Shown here piece by piece: positions 1 to 7,362 of a DNA stretch of 64,000 nucleotides. Source of the DNA: Lewinellaceae bacterium (GTDB lineage Bacteria > Bacteroidota > Bacteroidia > Chitinophagales > Saprospiraceae); NCBI GenBank assembly GCA_020636105.1, contig JACJYL010000001.1:1364001-1428000 (forward strand), written 5' to 3'. The translations under genes and the position numbers were made by a program. The notes below the pieces were generated by a model. The model was not told the origin of the DNA, made no database searches, and saw only the letters and a program-made list of their open reading frames with translations. Within the stretch, counting starts at the first letter, position 1, and the number at the start of each line of letters is the position of its first letter.

Positions 1-36
1 AATTTATAACGGCTAAATCAGAGCAACAGAACAGCA

Positions 37-69
37 GAATAACGAATGTCCAGTTTCCAATGTAGAAGG
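37..69. repeat. Degenerate heptamer repeat tract (AATRTCG-like)
   Basis: Four consecutive 7-bp units can be read: AATAACG (38-44), AATGTCC (45-51), AGTTTCC (52-58) and AATGTAG (59-65), followed by AAGG. The same unit family ending in AAG occurs at 56267-56291 and 59738-59768. The rest of 1-158 holds no gene or other structure that I can support. Confidence 0.5.
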
Positions 70-158
70 CCTTTTTTAGGAAAATTGGAACATCCCGAAG
101 CCCTTGGGTAAATTAACCTGAAACTTCCAAAAAAAGATTTTTTCAAAAAAAACTACTA

Positions 159-203
159 TGTGACAGGCATCACAGACCACCACTAATTCCCCCCTTATCT
201 TTG
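159..203 (+). promoter_or_regulatory. Crp/Fnr-type site with TAnnTTTG -7 box (class II geometry)
   Basis: TGTGACAGGCATCACA (159-174) is a perfect TGTGA-N6-TCACA palindrome, the classical Crp-family half-site arrangement. TATCTTTG (196-203) fits the Bacteroidota -7 consensus TAnnTTTG. No TTG lies 19-21 bp upstream of it, so an activator would be needed. The palindrome centre is 29.5 bp from the first base of the -7 box, which puts it near -42 relative to a start at about 210. That is the usual class II activator position. The same spacing recurs at 7249-7293 and 63955-63999. Confidence 0.65.
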
Positions 204-209
204 CATCGT

Positions 210-348
210 AATTAAGCAGGGAACCTTATTATTGCTTAAACAAACACAAACAAATAAGCATACAATTAGTATAAAATAAATAAGATTTAGGGTTTTGGTT
301 AGTTTGAAAATTAGTACCGGCAGTGAAATTCACTGCCGTTTTTTTTTT
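210..348 (+). ncRNA. Candidate small RNA, about 140 nt, with its own promoter and terminator
   Basis: Transcription from the promoter at 159-203 should begin near 210 and end at the intrinsic terminator at 318-348. No ATG-initiated reading frame of useful length lies between them. A 5' stem pairs TTAAGCA (212-218) with TGCTTAA (233-239). It is followed by an A/T-rich single-stranded stretch and then the terminator hairpin. This is the layout of a Crp- or Fnr-controlled regulatory RNA. Alternatively it is the remnant of a leader whose gene has been lost. The start site is inferred, and no match to a known RNA family is claimed. Confidence 0.5.
318..348 (+). terminator. Intrinsic terminator of the candidate small RNA
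   Basis: CGGCAGTG (318-325) pairs perfectly with CACTGCCG (331-338) across a five-base loop, followed by ten T residues. No protein gene lies upstream within the window, so the terminator needs a short noncoding transcript or a gene beyond the left edge to explain it. Confidence 0.85.
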
Positions 349-410
349 GCCCAAAATAAAATGCTTCCCTAAACTCAACCCCCCTCCTCTCTCCCTTTTA
401 CATTTTACAT

Positions 411-459
411 CCCGACACTGCGTGTTTACCTTTCGGCGGGATCTCCCTTCGGTCGATTT
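411..459. repeat. Dispersed repeat, inverted copy at 56361-56400
   Basis: Bases 439-459 are an exact reverse complement of 56361-56381 (21 of 21). The flanking bases 411-424 match the reverse complement of 56387-56400 at 12 of 14 positions. Both copies are intergenic. The stretch 349-471 is otherwise C/T-rich with ACATTTTAC-type runs and carries no gene. Confidence 0.6.
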
Positions 460-471
460 TACATTTACAAT

Positions 472-915
472 TTATCCCCGGTTATCCGCGGCATACCACT
501 CGGCATAACTGGTAGCGGTCTCCCGCAACAAGGCATTATGCAGTTTGATCTCTTCCGGCAGGTTTGCTTTGAGGATCGAGACAATTTCCAGCAGCATATT
601 TTCACAGGTAGGCTGGTAATCGACATATCTTATCCTTGGGTTAGTATCCTCCAGGCCTTTGAACCGGGAATCGTTTCTCAGTATAAGATAATGATCAAAA
701 ACAGAAAGGATGTGTTTTTTGACGATTTGTTTGAGGTCTGCAAAATCGATGACCATCCCGCAGGTAGGATTTTCTTTATTATTTATAGGTGTGCCAATAG
801 TTGTTATACGCAAGTGATAAGAATGCCCGTGAATATCCTTGCATTTACCTCCATAACCGTCCAGGGCATGGGCCGCCTCAAAATCGAACTCTTTTGTAAG
901 TCTGACAATATTCAT
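472..915 (-). CDS. queD: 6-carboxy-5,6,7,8-tetrahydropterin synthase (QueD)
   Basis: This 147-aa protein has the 6-pyruvoyltetrahydropterin synthase fold of QueD, which converts dihydroneopterin triphosphate into 6-carboxytetrahydropterin in the route to preQ0 and queuosine. The visible signature is FDFEAAHAL near the N-terminus, then CKDIHGHSY with the C-x3-HGH spacing typical of QueD (catalytic Cys and zinc histidines), then PTCEN and ETATSYAEW with the conserved Glu near the C-terminus. The length is normal. A CAAAGATA at 939-946 reads as a TATCTTTG -7 box on the minus strand. A TTG lies only 16 bp further up, so the -33 box is uncertain. FolE at 15778-16374 makes the precursor of the same substrate. 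Confidence 0.9.
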   Translation of the reverse strand: MNIVRLTKEFDFEAAHALDGYGGKCKDIHGHSYHLRITTIGTPINNKENPTCGMVIDFADLKQIVKKHILSVFDHYLILRNDSRFKGLEDTNPRIRYVDYQPTCENMLLEIVSILKANLPEEIKLHNALLRETATSYAEWYAADNRG

Positions 916-967
916 TACGATCCGTTATTTTTTCGGCACAAAGATAAACAATTACGAAATATCAAGA

Positions 968-1717
968 CTACATTATCTCAAGACCGGCTTTTTTATACGG
1001 AAGCAAAAGTTCATGATCACCATCCAGTTCGGTGATCAGCAGATCTAATTTATCGAGAGGGGCAATGGTCAGTCTCTGGGAAGTATTCAGTTTTTCCGAA
1101 ATAGACAACAGCGCAACTTTACCGGCGGCTTCGATCATGGCCTTTTTAACGATGACCACTTCCCAATCTGAATCCGTCACCCCCAATTGGGCATCAATGG
1201 CATTGGTACCAATAAAACAAAGATCGGCGCGAATGCCACTAAGTTGGTTCATGACGTCCCCTCCTATGCTTATTCCCGCTGTTTTAGAAAGACGGCCTCC
1301 AATAAAGATGGTTTCACAATTCGGATGGTCCTGTAATTGCATTGCCGTCGTTAAGCTGACGGTTACAAAAGTAGCCTTCATTTCTTTTGGTAATAACCGT
1401 GCAATTTCCAGGTTCGTGGATCCTCCGCTGATGAGAATAAGCATCCCATCCCTGATGAGGCTGATGGCTTTCTGCGCAATGATCGTCTTTTCTTCATAGG
1501 CATAAATATCATGCTCTTTATAGGAATATAGCGGGTAAGATTTCGACAACGCCCCTCCCCTTACCTTAATGATTTTATCGGCATCTGAAAGCTCCTGCAG
1601 ATCGCGACGCACAGTATCGCCGGAAACGTTGAACTTGGAACTAATATCTGTCAACAATACCTTATTGTGAATGTTCACCTCCCTGAGAATGAGCGATTGT
1701 CTTTCTTTTTTTAGCAT
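968..1717 (-). CDS. DeoR/GlpR family transcriptional regulator
   Basis: A 249-aa regulator. Residues about 5-57 form the DeoR winged helix-turn-helix, with the recognition helix around VSGDTVRRDL and the usual KVRGGA sequence that ends it. Residues about 75-235 form the DeoR sensor domain (ISGGSTNLEIA and GTNAIDAQLGVTDSD are the recognisable loops), which in this family binds a phosphorylated sugar or a related effector. It is divergent from the SusC/SusD operon across a 339-bp gap, so control of that operon is the natural hypothesis. The effector cannot be told from the sequence. The start at 1717 places the helix-turn-helix at the normal distance from the N-terminus. Confidence 0.9.
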   Translation of the reverse strand: MLKKERQSLILREVNIHNKVLLTDISSKFNVSGDTVRRDLQELSDADKIIKVRGGALSKSYPLYSYKEHDIYAYEEKTIIAQKAISLIRDGMLILISGGSTNLEIARLLPKEMKATFVTVSLTTAMQLQDHPNCETIFIGGRLSKTAGISIGGDVMNQLSGIRADLCFIGTNAIDAQLGVTDSDWEVVIVKKAMIEAAGKVALLSISEKLNTSQRLTIAPLDKLDLLITELDGDHELLLPYKKAGLEIM

Positions 1718-2056
1718 ATTCGTGACCTTACCATAGAAATTTTAAGCTTGGCGCTCTATGGGTATTTACATATAATAGCCTATAAATTTAGGCAAATTAT
1801 TGCTAACCCCTTCAATTATTTGCCATTTTTTGCATATTAAAATGCAATAATCTGCAACTTTTAATCTAACTTTGATCAACTGTAAGTTAATTCAATGATC
1901 AAATTCCCTGTAAAGGATTTCGGGTTGATAAATTCAAACAGGAAATAATCCCTGATCATACAAACAAAACCATTTCATTTTTAACACAAAAAAGGATCGT
2001 GAACCACCATGATCCGGGTTATCTATATTATTATTCATTCACTAAAAAATCCTATT
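1718..2056 (+). promoter_or_regulatory. Divergent DeoR/SusC control region with palindrome and -7 box
   Basis: TTGCAT (1830-1835) and ATGCAA (1842-1847) form a perfect inverted repeat around ATTAAA. Related TTGCC and CTGCAA words lie on either side. TAACTTTG (1867-1874) matches TAnnTTTG, and no TTG lies 19-21 bp upstream, so the palindrome occupies the place of the -33 box. A start near 1881 would give a leader of about 175 nt before the SusC start codon. DeoR binding here is an inference. Confidence 0.5.
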
Positions 2057-5000
2057 ATGACAAACAGTTACAAAGCGCTTTCGCTATTCCTGCTGGCATT
2101 TTGCTTTATGGCAATGCAGGCAGTTGCGCAAGACTTGAAAGTGACAGGCACCATAACATCAGCTGCTGATGGGGAGCCACTCATCGGTGTCAACATCACC
2201 GTTAAAGGAACCACTACCGGAGCCATCTCCGATTTTGATGGAAAATATTATCTGGATGTTCCTGCAGATGCGACCTTGGTTTTTTCTTACGTCGGATTCA
2301 GCAATCAGGAAGTTGCCGTCAACGGTCGAAGCGTCGTTGATGTTCAATTGATTGAAGGAGAGGCATTGGGCGAAGTGGTGGTAACCGCTCTCGGTATTTC
2401 CCGCGACAAGAAAGCGCTGGGATATTCCGTTGAGCAGGTCAGTGCTGAAGAAATTTCAGAAACCGGCCAAACCAACCTCGTAAGCGCCCTGCAGGGAAAA
2501 GTTCCAGGGGTAGCCATTCAAACTTCCAGTGGTACTCCGGGAGCCGGAGCAGATATTGTCATTCGCGGTATCAACTCTCTGGATCCGAGCCGGAGCACAC
2601 GCCCCCTCTATATTATTGACGGGGTCGAAATGGGAGATGGAGCGGATGTTTTACCGATCAGTCCAAGTTCAGGCTCCAATGCCGTTTCCTCACGTACACA
2701 GGCTACCGTAAGCAACAGGGCCATAGATTTAAATATCGATGATATTGCTTCTGTAAACATTCTGAAAGGCGCAGCAGCCACCGCCCTTTATGGTATCCGT
2801 GCCGCCAACGGAGCCATCATTATCACCACTAAAAAAGGGGAAGCCGGCAAACCTAAAGTAAATGTACATTATAGTACCGGTTGGGAAAATGTAAACAAAA
2901 CACCTAATGTACAAACCACCTTTATTGACGGCCATCGTACCACCACGGAAATTACCTCCTACATTTTTTACAATTTCGGAGCAAAAGTTTTCGACGGTCA
3001 GCCTAACCCGACCAGCAATATTTATGAAGACTTTTTTGAAACCGGCCATCAGCAGAGTTATGGCGCTTCCGTTTCCAACGGAAACGACAAATTTACTTAC
3101 CGCATTTCTGCCAACCAGTTTGATCATAAAGGGATCACCCCTTTTTCTGAATGGGGAAAAACGAACTTTAGCCTCAGCTCAGGCATGCAGTTGACCAAAA
3201 AACTCAACGTGGAAGCCAGTGTAAGATATACCAAATCCGGTGGCAATAAACCTCACGTCGGGGATAAATCTATTATGAGTACCTTATCTTATGTACCCAA
3301 TGTAGTGGACATGAAGTCCTATGCCAAGCCGTATTATTTTCAGTCAAACTATGCTGAAGGTATCATTGACCACCCGCTTTACCTGGCAGAAAATGATAAA
3401 TATACCGATGATGTGAATCGTTTTATCACTACGGTGAATGCGAGTTACAAGATCAATGACAATATTTCATTGAATTACATCATCGGGCAGGATTCCTATA
3501 ATGATACCCGTACCCGGACCGTCGATAAAGAAACTGACGAAGGATTCCAGGTAAAAGGTTTCCTGGTGGAACAAAGCCTGAACACTAAAAAAGTGACCTC
3601 TAACCTGTTTGCCAAATTCAATTACCGACTGGGAAATGATATTTCGCTGACCGCACTTGCCGGTAACTATATCTATGCTGAAGATACCAAATGGGTCAGC
3701 GTTCGCGGAGAAGAATTTGCCATTCAGAATTTCTTCAACCTGAACAACGCCAAATTCTTCTTCCAAAGCAACGGTTTCAGCCAATACCGCAACTACGCTT
3801 TTTACGGAGATGTTTCATTGGGATATCAGGATTGGCTTTACCTGGGCGTGACAGTGAGAAATGACCATTCTTCCGCCCTGCCTACGGCCAATAATTCTTA
3901 TTTCTTCCCGGCCTTTACCATGTCATGGATTTTATCGGATATGGTGGAAATGCCTGACTTTATCAACCTGTTTAAGCTCCGTGGTTCTTACGCCACGGTA
4001 GGTAAAGACACCGGACCATACCAGTTGGGTAAGTATTACACCAAAGCCAGCAATTTCCCATTCGGAGACGTGCTTGGATTTACGCTGCAAACGACTATTG
4101 GCGATGTAAACCTCAGCCCGGAGTTTTCCAAAGATGTTGAAGTGGGGGCAGAATTGAGTTTCTTAAAGAACCGCGTGGGGATCGATTTCTCTTATTACAC
4201 CTCCAATGCAACGGATATGATTTTGTCTGTTCCGGTGAGTAATACTACCGGGTTTGCGAGATACGTGACCAATGCCGGGGAGATCAAAACACAAGGCATC
4301 GAATTGCTGTTGGATTTCGTGCCTGTCCGCACCAAAAACTTCACCTGGAACAGCACCGTTAACTGGTCCAAAAACAGCGGGGAAGTCATCAGTATAGCCG
4401 AGGGCATCGGAGAAATACCGCTTTATGAACAGCAGGGAATCACCAACAAATACGTCGAAGGAGGCAAAGTTGGGGACTTATATGGTTATGCTTATGCCCG
4501 GACAGCTGACGATCAGCTCATCATTGATGGCAATGGATATCCTTTTGTTGTGTACGATTCCTTAAAACTCGTTGGGAATGCGTTGCCTGACTGGACGGCC
4601 AGCTGGTACAACAATTTTACGTTCAAAGGACTGACCTTCTCCATGCTTTGGGAATGGAGAAAAGGTGGAGATATCTATGATGTTGGTAAACGTAACAGCA
4701 TCAGGGGCGGGCAATTGGAAGAAACCGTCAGAAGATGGGAGGAAGTTGTCTTTACCGGAGTGGTTGAAGTTAAAGATAATGAAGGAAATGTTATTGGTTA
4801 TGAACCTAACACCAAGTCGGTTGAACTGACGCCAAACGATTTTTACCGCTCTTCAGGTCGTTATAACGGGGCCGCAGATGTCCTGCTGGAAGAATCTTCC
4901 TGGATCAGGTTGAGAAATGTGAGCCTGAGTTACCAGTTGCCTAAGCAATTGCTGGATAAAACATTCATTGAAGATATCCGCCTGACGCTGACGGCCAATA

Positions 5001-5140
5001 ACCTATACCTGAATACGCCTTTCAGGGGATTTGATCCGGAGATCAATTACTTTGGAGCGGGTTCCAACATCTATGGTTATACCGGATTGAATACTCCGGC
5101 AACCAGGAGTTATAACTTCACGGTAAACCTTACCTTTTAA
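2057..5140 (+). CDS. SusC/RagA-type TonB-linked outer membrane protein
   Basis: This 1027-aa receptor imports oligosaccharides or peptides through the outer membrane together with its SusD partner. The order is: signal peptide ending near AVAQ; a carboxypeptidase-regulatory-like domain (about residues 27-105, VTGTITSAADGEPLIGVNI); a SusC signature around ISRDKKALGYSVEQV; a TonB plug (about 120-260, with SALQGKVPGV and ALYGIRAANGAIIITTKKG); then a beta-barrel ending in an aromatic residue (VNLTF). The ATG at 2057 is preferred over one at 2009 because it starts directly at the signal peptide MTNSYK. The SusD gene follows after 19 bp. The substrate cannot be inferred. Confidence 0.95.
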   Translation: MTNSYKALSLFLLAFCFMAMQAVAQDLKVTGTITSAADGEPLIGVNITVKGTTTGAISDFDGKYYLDVPADATLVFSYVGFSNQEVAVNGRSVVDVQLIEGEALGEVVVTALGISRDKKALGYSVEQVSAEEISETGQTNLVSALQGKVPGVAIQTSSGTPGAGADIVIRGINSLDPSRSTRPLYIIDGVEMGDGADVLPISPSSGSNAVSSRTQATVSNRAIDLNIDDIASVNILKGAAATALYGIRAANGAIIITTKKGEAGKPKVNVHYSTGWENVNKTPNVQTTFIDGHRTTTEITSYIFYNFGAKVFDGQPNPTSNIYEDFFETGHQQSYGASVSNGNDKFTYRISANQFDHKGITPFSEWGKTNFSLSSGMQLTKKLNVEASVRYTKSGGNKPHVGDKSIMSTLSYVPNVVDMKSYAKPYYFQSNYAEGIIDHPLYLAENDKYTDDVNRFITTVNASYKINDNISLNYIIGQDSYNDTRTRTVDKETDEGFQVKGFLVEQSLNTKKVTSNLFAKFNYRLGNDISLTALAGNYIYAEDTKWVSVRGEEFAIQNFFNLNNAKFFFQSNGFSQYRNYAFYGDVSLGYQDWLYLGVTVRNDHSSALPTANNSYFFPAFTMSWILSDMVEMPDFINLFKLRGSYATVGKDTGPYQLGKYYTKASNFPFGDVLGFTLQTTIGDVNLSPEFSKDVEVGAELSFLKNRVGIDFSYYTSNATDMILSVPVSNTTGFARYVTNAGEIKTQGIELLLDFVPVRTKNFTWNSTVNWSKNSGEVISIAEGIGEIPLYEQQGITNKYVEGGKVGDLYGYAYARTADDQLIIDGNGYPFVVYDSLKLVGNALPDWTASWYNNFTFKGLTFSMLWEWRKGGDIYDVGKRNSIRGGQLEETVRRWEEVVFTGVVEVKDNEGNVIGYEPNTKSVELTPNDFYRSSGRYNGAADVLLEESSWIRLRNVSLSYQLPKQLLDKTFIEDIRLTLTANNLYLNTPFRGFDPEINYFGAGSNIYGYTGLNTPATRSYNFTVNLTF

Positions 5141-5159
5141 TTATTAAACATTGAAGAAA

Positions 5160-6569
5160 ATGAAAAAATTAAAATATATATCCATTCCTCTTTTGGCATT
5201 TATCATGCTTTTCACTACGAGTTGTGAAGAGTTTCTGAATGTCAATGAGAACCCGACTCAAATCAGGGAAGCCAACCTGGAATCCCTGCTGCCTACGATT
5301 CTTGAATCGACCAGCGACCTGCATAACAAAACGGCGCTGACGGCAGGAAGAGTGACGCATCAACTCGACCATGTTTTTGGTTATTATTCAGAATTCAGGA
5401 TGGAAAGTACCTGGGAAGAGATTTATCTCAAGATTTTGAATAATGCCGATGTGGTAAATGAATTGGCTACTGAACTTAAATCACCTCACTACGCCGGCAT
5501 CGCCCACGTGATCCAGGCGGTCAGTATTGCCATGCTGGCTGATGTTTACGAGGATGCCCCGTTTAGCAATGCTTTGGCAGGTTCCGAGATATTGAAACCT
5601 ACCTACGACACCCAGGAATCATTGTATAATGCTGCTATGAGTTACCTCAATGATGGTATTCAGTTCCTGGAATCAGAAAACACCGGCTACGAACCAGGTT
5701 CGGATGATATGATTTATGGCGGAGGTATCGATAAATGGGTGCGCCTGGCTCACTCTCTTAAAGCCCGTTACATGATCCACTTGTCCAATAAATCCTCTGT
5801 AAACTGGAACGCTATTTTGACAGAAGTGGATTTGGGAATGACCTCCAACGATGATAACTTTTCTTTTTACTATAATGGGGGCGAAAATAAAAACCCACTT
5901 CACACCGGGGTTGCCCTGGCCAATTTGACGGGTAACTTTACCTATACTCACGGCAAATTCCTGATCGACCTGATGAATGGGGCTTCTTATGGGGTCACTG
6001 ATCCAAGATTGCCTTTTATCGCGGGGCTGGAGGCTGGAGAAACCGAATATATGGGACTGGCGAGTTATGATGAGGAGGCTCCTGCATATACCACGGCTAT
6101 AGACCAAAACACCTGGTATGGAAAAGCGGATGCCCCCGTCGTCATGATGTCTTTTGCTGAATTAAAATTGATCGAAGCCGAAGCAGCTCTAAATGTTGAC
6201 GCAGGGAGAGCTTACACTGCTTACATGGATGCCATCAGCGCAAATATGGATATGCTTGGGGTTTCCTCAGGAGATAAAACGGCTTATATGGAAGACCCTG
6301 CGGTAGCTCTTGGCGGAACCACCGACCTGGAGCATATCATGAAAGAAAAAATGATCGCGCTATTTATGAATGCTGAGTCCTGGACCGATATTCGCCGGCA
6401 CCATTTTGATGATACTATTTTTAAAGGATTTGTCATCATGGAATACCTCGGCCGCACAGAGCCTGGTCAAAGGGCATTACACCCGACTACGGAGCTCACC
6501 CGGAATAAGGAAAATGAAGCCGCTTTTTCCAAGGACTTCACCGAAGTCATGTGGAGAGACAAGCAGTAA
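5160..6569 (+). CDS. SusD/RagB family nutrient-binding outer membrane lipoprotein
   Basis: The 469-aa surface lipoprotein partner of the upstream SusC. The signal peptide ends in the lipobox LFTTSC, and the mature protein opens with CEEFLNVNENPT, typical of the SusD-like family with FLNVNENP at the N-terminus. A helical TPR-like body follows (LADVYEDAPFSNAL, MSFAELKLIEAEAAL are the familiar segments). The ATG at 5160 is preferred; a TTG at 5151 in the same frame would add three residues. The stop codon TAA is the first unit of a heptamer repeat (6567-6607). Confidence 0.93.
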   Translation: MKKLKYISIPLLAFIMLFTTSCEEFLNVNENPTQIREANLESLLPTILESTSDLHNKTALTAGRVTHQLDHVFGYYSEFRMESTWEEIYLKILNNADVVNELATELKSPHYAGIAHVIQAVSIAMLADVYEDAPFSNALAGSEILKPTYDTQESLYNAAMSYLNDGIQFLESENTGYEPGSDDMIYGGGIDKWVRLAHSLKARYMIHLSNKSSVNWNAILTEVDLGMTSNDDNFSFYYNGGENKNPLHTGVALANLTGNFTYTHGKFLIDLMNGASYGVTDPRLPFIAGLEAGETEYMGLASYDEEAPAYTTAIDQNTWYGKADAPVVMMSFAELKLIEAEAALNVDAGRAYTAYMDAISANMDMLGVSSGDKTAYMEDPAVALGGTTDLEHIMKEKMIALFMNAESWTDIRRHHFDDTIFKGFVIMEYLGRTEPGQRALHPTTELTRNKENEAAFSKDFTEVMWRDKQ

Positions 6570-6607
6570 AATGTAAAATGTAAAATGTAAAATGTAAAAT
6601 GTAAAAG
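6567..6607. repeat. TAAAATG heptamer tandem repeat starting in the SusD stop codon
   Basis: Five exact copies of TAAAATG run from 6567 to 6601, followed by a partial TAAAAG. The first three bases are the stop codon of the SusD gene. Because the unit begins with TAA, a change in copy number would not alter the protein. The rest of the gap to 6694 is A/T-rich, with no recognisable promoter. Confidence 0.85.
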
Positions 6608-6694
6608 TGGCATTTGGTCTAAAGAAGGAATTTAGCAGATTTTAAAATTGCACATTTTTATTTTCTATTATTAACAATGATTTTAACTCAGATT

Positions 6695-7132
6695 ATGAAA
6701 AATATAAAAATTTTGGTGCTCCTGGTTACTGTAAGTATAAGCCTGAGCTCATGTTATAAAGAAACTTACTGGCTGGATGATAATGTCACCTCAGAAGGAA
6801 AACATTATCCCGTAATCCAGTCCACCTACATCAACAATACGCCGGACAGTGGCAAATTTGCCGAAGGCGCCGTTGTAGAATTCGGTATCCGCTATTGGTC
6901 AATCGATCCGATCAAGGAATTCCAGCTTTTTGCGTCCATTGACGGAACCGAAACGCTCGCTTCCACCACGCCGTATTCCCTTAGTTATAGTCAGGAAACT
7001 TCAGCAGAAGACCGGATCATTAACTATACGATTCCGGCAGGAAGTTCTGGAAAAACGATTAGTCTGAAATGTGTGGTAGTAAATGACAATGGCCTTACCA
7101 GAACAGCCAGCAGAAATATTTCTGTTGAATAA
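6695..7132 (+). CDS. Small SusCD-linked lipoprotein of unknown function
   Basis: A 145-aa predicted lipoprotein with a signal peptide ending in the lipobox SLSSC. The mature part looks like a single beta-sandwich domain (VVEFGIRYWSIDPIKEFQLF, then a C-terminal ISLKCVVVNDNGLTR strand pattern). It resembles the immunoglobulin-like or SusE-like accessory proteins that follow SusCD pairs, but I do not recognise a named family. It is third in the operon and ends before a strong terminator. The ATG at 6695 is chosen because it opens at the signal peptide; an upstream ATG at 6677 would add six residues. Confidence 0.75.
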   Translation: MKNIKILVLLVTVSISLSSCYKETYWLDDNVTSEGKHYPVIQSTYINNTPDSGKFAEGAVVEFGIRYWSIDPIKEFQLFASIDGTETLASTTPYSLSYSQETSAEDRIINYTIPAGSSGKTISLKCVVVNDNGLTRTASRNISVE

Positions 7133-7166
7133 TTAGTTTGGAATAATTTGGCTATCTAAATAATTT

Positions 7167-7204
7167 AAGCCGTGCTTCATGCAAATGAAGTCACGGCTTT
7201 TTTT
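7167..7204 (+). terminator. Terminator of the SusC-SusD-lipoprotein operon
   Basis: AAGCCGTGCTTCAT (7167-7180) pairs with ATGAAGTCACGGCTT (7185-7199) around a short loop with one bulged base. A run of T residues ends at 7204. This closes the operon before the promoter of the next gene. Confidence 0.9.
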
Positions 7205-7248
7205 ATTCCCCTGTAAAATTCGAAAAAATGACAAAAATCACTCCCCTG

Positions 7249-7293
7249 GGTGATCCAGGTCACCAACACTTTGAGAGAGTTCATTTACTTTTG
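7249..7293 (+). promoter_or_regulatory. Crp/Fnr-type site with TAnnTTTG -7 box upstream of the MBL/rhodanese gene
   Basis: GGTGATCCAGGTCACC (7249-7264) is a perfect palindrome of the form GTGA-N6-TCAC. TACTTTTG (7286-7293) is the -7 box. The centre-to-box distance is 29.5 bp, identical to the promoter at 159-203. No TTG is present at the -33 position. A start near 7300 leaves a 60-nt leader before the ATG at 7363. Confidence 0.65.
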
Positions 7294-7362
7294 ACTCACT
7301 AAACATGAATAACCTTTCATATATTCATATTAATTCTTAACCATATAAATTTTTTTTTAACT

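Noticed and set aside
538..1035. 165-codon plus-strand frame opposite queD and the regulator
   Set aside because: It lies antisense to queD and the end of the DeoR gene, both with clear family motifs, and its translation shows no recognisable domain.
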